This document shows positions 24,017 to 26,209 of a DNA stretch of 26,209 nucleotides, in pieces (the first letter of the stretch is position 1; the number at the start of each line of letters is the position of its first letter). The notes under the pieces were generated by a model. The model made no database searches, was not told the DNA's origin, and saw only the letters and a program-made list of their open reading frames with translations. Origin of the DNA: an uncultured Lachnospiraceae bacterium (lineage in GTDB: Bacteria; Bacillota; Clostridia; Lachnospirales; Lachnospiraceae). The position numbers and the translations under genes are program-made. The stretch lies in the NCBI GenBank assembly GCA_910584585.1, contig CAJUBP010000056.1:1-26209 (forward strand). Direction: 5' to 3'.

Positions 24017-25039
24017 TTATGCTTTTCCAAATCCGCAGTTTGGGAAGGAGCAGACCGGACAGGACAGGCACAATCCTCCTTCGCCTAAAATGTCAAAATC
24101 TTCTTTCCGCAGCTTTTCTCCTGCCATAATCCTGGGAAGAACCAAATCGAAAATGGTCCGTTTCGCGTACATCACGCAGCCTGGCAGCCCCAGCACCGGC
24201 ACTCCCTGTTCGGTGTAGGCCAGAAGAAACATGGCTCCCGGCAGCACCGGGGCTCCGTAGGTCACAACCTCCGCCGCTGCGTTTCGGATGGCTGCCGGCG
24301 TTTTATCGTCCGGATCCACACTCATTCCGCCGGTGCAGATGATAAGTTCCGCGCCTTTTTTCAGCAGAAGCTGAATCTTTTCTTCTATCATTTCCGGATC
24401 GTCACTGCTGGTTTCATGGCCGATGATATCTGCGGAATATTCCGCCAGTTTTTCTTCCACTACAGGAGTGAAGGTATCTTGAATTCTTCCATAATATATC
24501 TCATTTCCGGTTGTGACAATTCCTGCCCTTTTCTTCTGAAAGGGCTTTAGCTGAAAAATCGGAGCATCGCCGCCTAATGCTTTTGCCTGTTCCATTTTTT
24601 CTTTTTCGATGACCAGCGGAATAATTCTGGTGCCGGCAATTTTCTCTCCTGCCCGCACTGGAAAATTCCCGTGGCGGCTGGCAATCATCATCTCGCCCAG
24701 GGAATTGACCGCCCTCATTTTTTTCCGATTGACTTTAAGCAGTCCGTCACAATCGGCAATCAGCTCTATTTTCCCCTCCTTCACTTCAGTGGGGTGCATA
24801 TGCTCATTTTGGCAGAGATCGCGCAGAATCCCTGCGGCTTCATTTTCGTGGAGCATATTCTCCTGTTGTTCCCATATATAAATATGGTCTTTGCCTACGC
24901 TTAAAAGCACCGGGATATCTTCCTCGGTAATCACATGGCCTTTCCGGAATACGGCGTCTTTGGCAACGCCTTTGATAATCTGGGTAATATCATGGCAAAG
25001 GACTTGGCCAACCGCTTCCTCTGTTTTCATTAATTTCAT
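24017..25039 (-). CDS. MoeA-like molybdopterin-binding protein with C-terminal Cys cluster
   Basis: The protein has 340 residues from 25039, where GGAGG lies just upstream; an in-frame ATG at 25051 would include that site. The central MoCF (molybdopterin-binding) domain (170-310) shows AGIVTTGNEIYYGRIQ (172-187), IICTGGMSVDPDD (233-245) and VLGLPGCVMYAKRT (282-295). The N-terminal part (1-165) differs from classical MoeA, so it is a clade of its own. The C-terminus reads GGLCLSCPVCSFPNCGFGKA, with four cysteines (C324, C327, C330, C335) able to hold a metal. Members of this type accompany XdhC and molybdopterin cytidylyltransferase genes in Clostridia. The likely role is Mo insertion or transfer of the mature cofactor to a hydroxylase; the role of the Cys cluster is open. 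The gene follows the MocA-ModE fusion after 48 bases. Confidence 0.88.
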   Translation of the reverse strand: MKLMKTEEAVGQVLCHDITQIIKGVAKDAVFRKGHVITEEDIPVLLSVGKDHIYIWEQQENMLHENEAAGILRDLCQNEHMHPTEVKEGKIELIADCDGLLKVNRKKMRAVNSLGEMMIASRHGNFPVRAGEKIAGTRIIPLVIEKEKMEQAKALGGDAPIFQLKPFQKKRAGIVTTGNEIYYGRIQDTFTPVVEEKLAEYSADIIGHETSSDDPEMIEEKIQLLLKKGAELIICTGGMSVDPDDKTPAAIRNAAAEVVTYGAPVLPGAMFLLAYTEQGVPVLGLPGCVMYAKRTIFDLVLPRIMAGEKLRKEDFDILGEGGLCLSCPVCSFPNCGFGKA

Positions 25040-25087
25040 GGGTTCCTCCATTTTCTGGGAAAATTCTCTCCCGTACCGTTTACTTTT

Positions 25088-26020
25088 TTAAAACAAATCG
25101 CCGGATAAAAAAATTTGCGCAAATAATTCTCCGCCGACCTGATTCAATTGTTCTTCATAGGTTTCAAAAAGATTCAGCAGCTTCTTTCCGCGTTCTGTCA
25201 CATTGGCTGTGCCGCCGCCTGGTCCGCCTGGCTTTCGTTCTACAATCCGGCATCCCATGCCGTCTTCTGCGTTCTGGATGATGTTCCAGCCTTTGCTGTA
25301 GGAAATTCCAAGCTGCTGGCAGGCTTCTCTGACAGAACCGGAAGCTGCAATTTTTTTCAGAAGATCCAGGGTCATTTCATCGAAGAATGCTTTGTGGTTC
25401 ACAAGGGTCACCTGAATCTTCGGATGTATCAATCTGGAATTGTGGATATCCACCAGCCGTTTGAAATCTTCCCTGGTGTCGGCGTCCATCAGCACTGCTT
25501 CGTCTTCCACCGGAACCCGGACGCGTTTCAGGTTTTCTATCGCGTTCAGCGCTCCCTTCAATCCTCCTTCTCCCTGGTAAGACAAGATGGCGGGAATCAG
25601 GGAAGCACGGATTAAAATGGGGTGTCCGGCCTTTTCTCCAAAAACCGGCTGAATGATGTCGCCTTGCTGTTCTAAGAGGATTTCCACTGTTTTTTCCATA
25701 AAAAACGGGATATCCACGGGACAGAAAAATAGGTTATCGCAGCGGTCTTTCAGGTATTCCAAACCGATTTTGGCGGAATCGAACATTTGGGTGGTTTCGT
25801 ATTGGGCGTTTTTCAGGAAGGTGACTCCAAAGTTCTGGAGGGCTTTTTCCAGCTGAGCGCTGCGGTATCCGGTTACCATAACAATTTCGGTGACGCCTGC
25901 CTGTTGGAAGTTCACAATCACCCGCTCTGCCATGGTGCGGCTGCCGATTTTCATTAATTGTTTGAACTGGGCCATGCGGGTGGACATTCCGGCGGCTACG
26001 ATGAGGGCGGCTGTCTTCAT
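25088..26020 (-). CDS. MocA-like molybdopterin nucleotidyltransferase fused to a ModE-type DNA-binding domain
   Basis: The protein has 310 residues. Residues 1-195 form a MobA/MocA-like nucleotidyltransferase: AALIVAAGMSTRMAQFKQL (4-22) is the nucleotide-binding start, and PVDIPF (101-106) contains the metal-binding Asp. This part probably makes molybdopterin cytosine dinucleotide, the form used by molybdenum hydroxylases matured by XdhC. Residues 205-300 match the winged HTH of ModE: SGSVREACQQLGISYSKGWN (227-246) followed by VERKPGGPGGGTANVTERG (260-278). ModE represses mod genes when molybdate is plentiful, but the molybdate-binding part of ModE is absent. The operon may thus be controlled by one of its own enzymes. 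It is the first gene in the operon; GGAG lies about 12 bases upstream, farther than usual. The repeat array begins 28 bases upstream. Confidence 0.92.
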   Translation of the reverse strand: MKTAALIVAAGMSTRMAQFKQLMKIGSRTMAERVIVNFQQAGVTEIVMVTGYRSAQLEKALQNFGVTFLKNAQYETTQMFDSAKIGLEYLKDRCDNLFFCPVDIPFFMEKTVEILLEQQGDIIQPVFGEKAGHPILIRASLIPAILSYQGEGGLKGALNAIENLKRVRVPVEDEAVLMDADTREDFKRLVDIHNSRLIHPKIQVTLVNHKAFFDEMTLDLLKKIAASGSVREACQQLGISYSKGWNIIQNAEDGMGCRIVERKPGGPGGGTANVTERGKKLLNLFETYEEQLNQVGGELFAQIFLSGDLF

Positions 26021-26048
26021 TGTGGGGTTAGGCTCCTTTCTTTTGGGG

Positions 26049-26209
26049 GTAATATTTTATGCTGTGGCGGTGGACGGAATTTCAGGGGCGGGGGTTGCAG
26101 GTAATATTTTATGCTGTGGCGGCGGACGGAATTTCAGGGGCGGGGGTTGCAGGCAATATTTTATGCTGTGGCGGTGGACGGAATTTCAGGGGCGGGGGTT
26201 GCAGGTAAT
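26049..26209. repeat. 52-bp tandem repeat array, cut by the window end
   Basis: Three full units (26049-26100, 26101-26152, 26153-26204) and the first five bases of a fourth are visible. Units differ at single positions (GGTGG or GGCGG; GTAAT or GCAAT). The unit runs from TAATATTTTATGCTGTGG to GGGGCGGGGGTTGCAG. It lies directly upstream of the molybdenum operon, where the promoter should be. No stop codon occurs in the plus-strand frame read from 26049. Each unit also carries, on the minus strand, TAAAAT next to AATATTAC, so repeated -10-like boxes are possible. Confidence 0.9.

Noticed and set aside
19541..26209. CRISPR array from the 37-bp, 55-bp or 52-bp repeats
   Set aside because: The repeats have two to four copies, no regular unique spacers, and no cas genes are present.
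26021..26209. Moco riboswitch ahead of the molybdenum operon
   Set aside because: The visible upstream DNA is the 52-bp array and a short spacer; no multi-stem aptamer pattern could be recognised. It could still lie beyond the window.

Overview
The window looks like chromosomal DNA of a gut Firmicute of class Clostridia, most likely a Lachnospiraceae member. This is an inference from strong AGGAGG-type ribosome binding sites, sigma-A-like promoters, moderate GC, and gene types common there (GPH sugar symporter with a GH2 beta-galactosidase, AAA-ATPase_like and DUF4143 ATPases, a FlxA-like coiled-coil protein, Csp-like subtilases, a molybdenum cofactor operon with an XdhC factor). I cannot name the species.

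Layout. (1) 1-840 is decayed DNA on the minus strand: a frameshifted start of a DUF4180-like gene, the C-terminal part of a group II intron reverse transcriptase/maturase, and the first 46 codons of an XRE-type regulator joined to it. (2) 922-2637 (-) encodes a subtilisin-family protease without a signal peptide. (3) 2887-3843 (+) encodes a FlxA-like coiled-coil protein with an internal duplication, followed by a terminator shared with the next unit. (4) 3962-8450 (-) is a lactose/beta-galactoside operon (lacZ-type GH2 enzyme, then GPH symporter). It is divergent from an AraC-family regulator (8674-9528, +), and a direct repeat sits across both promoters. (5) 9562-9720 carries a large perfect inverted repeat and a dispersed repeat. 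(6) 9712-11852 (-) is serS with a translationally coupled membrane-anchored unknown. (7) 12019-12798 (-) is a small MscS-like channel. (8) 13057-14187 (+) is an AAA-ATPase_like protein that lost its C-terminal nuclease domain exactly where a second copy of the dispersed repeat lies; a displaced copy of the mscS 3' end follows. (9) 14343-15404 (+) is a SGNH-hydrolase-like lipoprotein with a Ser/Asp-rich repeat linker. (10) 15461-15569 is a three-stem structured intergenic element. (11) 15609-16970 (-) is a DUF4143 ATPase.

(12) 17155-26020 (-) is one long molybdenum operon. In transcription order it contains: a MobA/MocA-like nucleotidyltransferase fused to a ModE-type DNA-binding domain, a MoeA-like molybdopterin-binding protein with a C-terminal cysteine cluster, an XdhC family protein with its two domains in swapped order, moaA, a MOSC-MogA fusion, modA, modB, modC and moaC. 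Together they import molybdate, make the pterin precursor, adenylate it, and probably cytidylate and sulfurate the cofactor for a molybdenum hydroxylase. The MPT synthase genes (moaD/moaE) and the target hydroxylase are not in the window. The window ends inside a 52-bp tandem repeat directly upstream of this operon.

The most unusual signals are the repeats. The same 33-bp element overlaps two different stop codons. A 37-bp direct repeat lies between modA and modB and ends on the modB ribosome binding site. A 55-bp tandem duplication copies the end of the mogA fusion gene. The 52-bp array has no stop codon in the plus-strand frame I translated. The best candidate for a little-described system is the molybdenum operon, with its fused regulator-enzyme and permuted XdhC.
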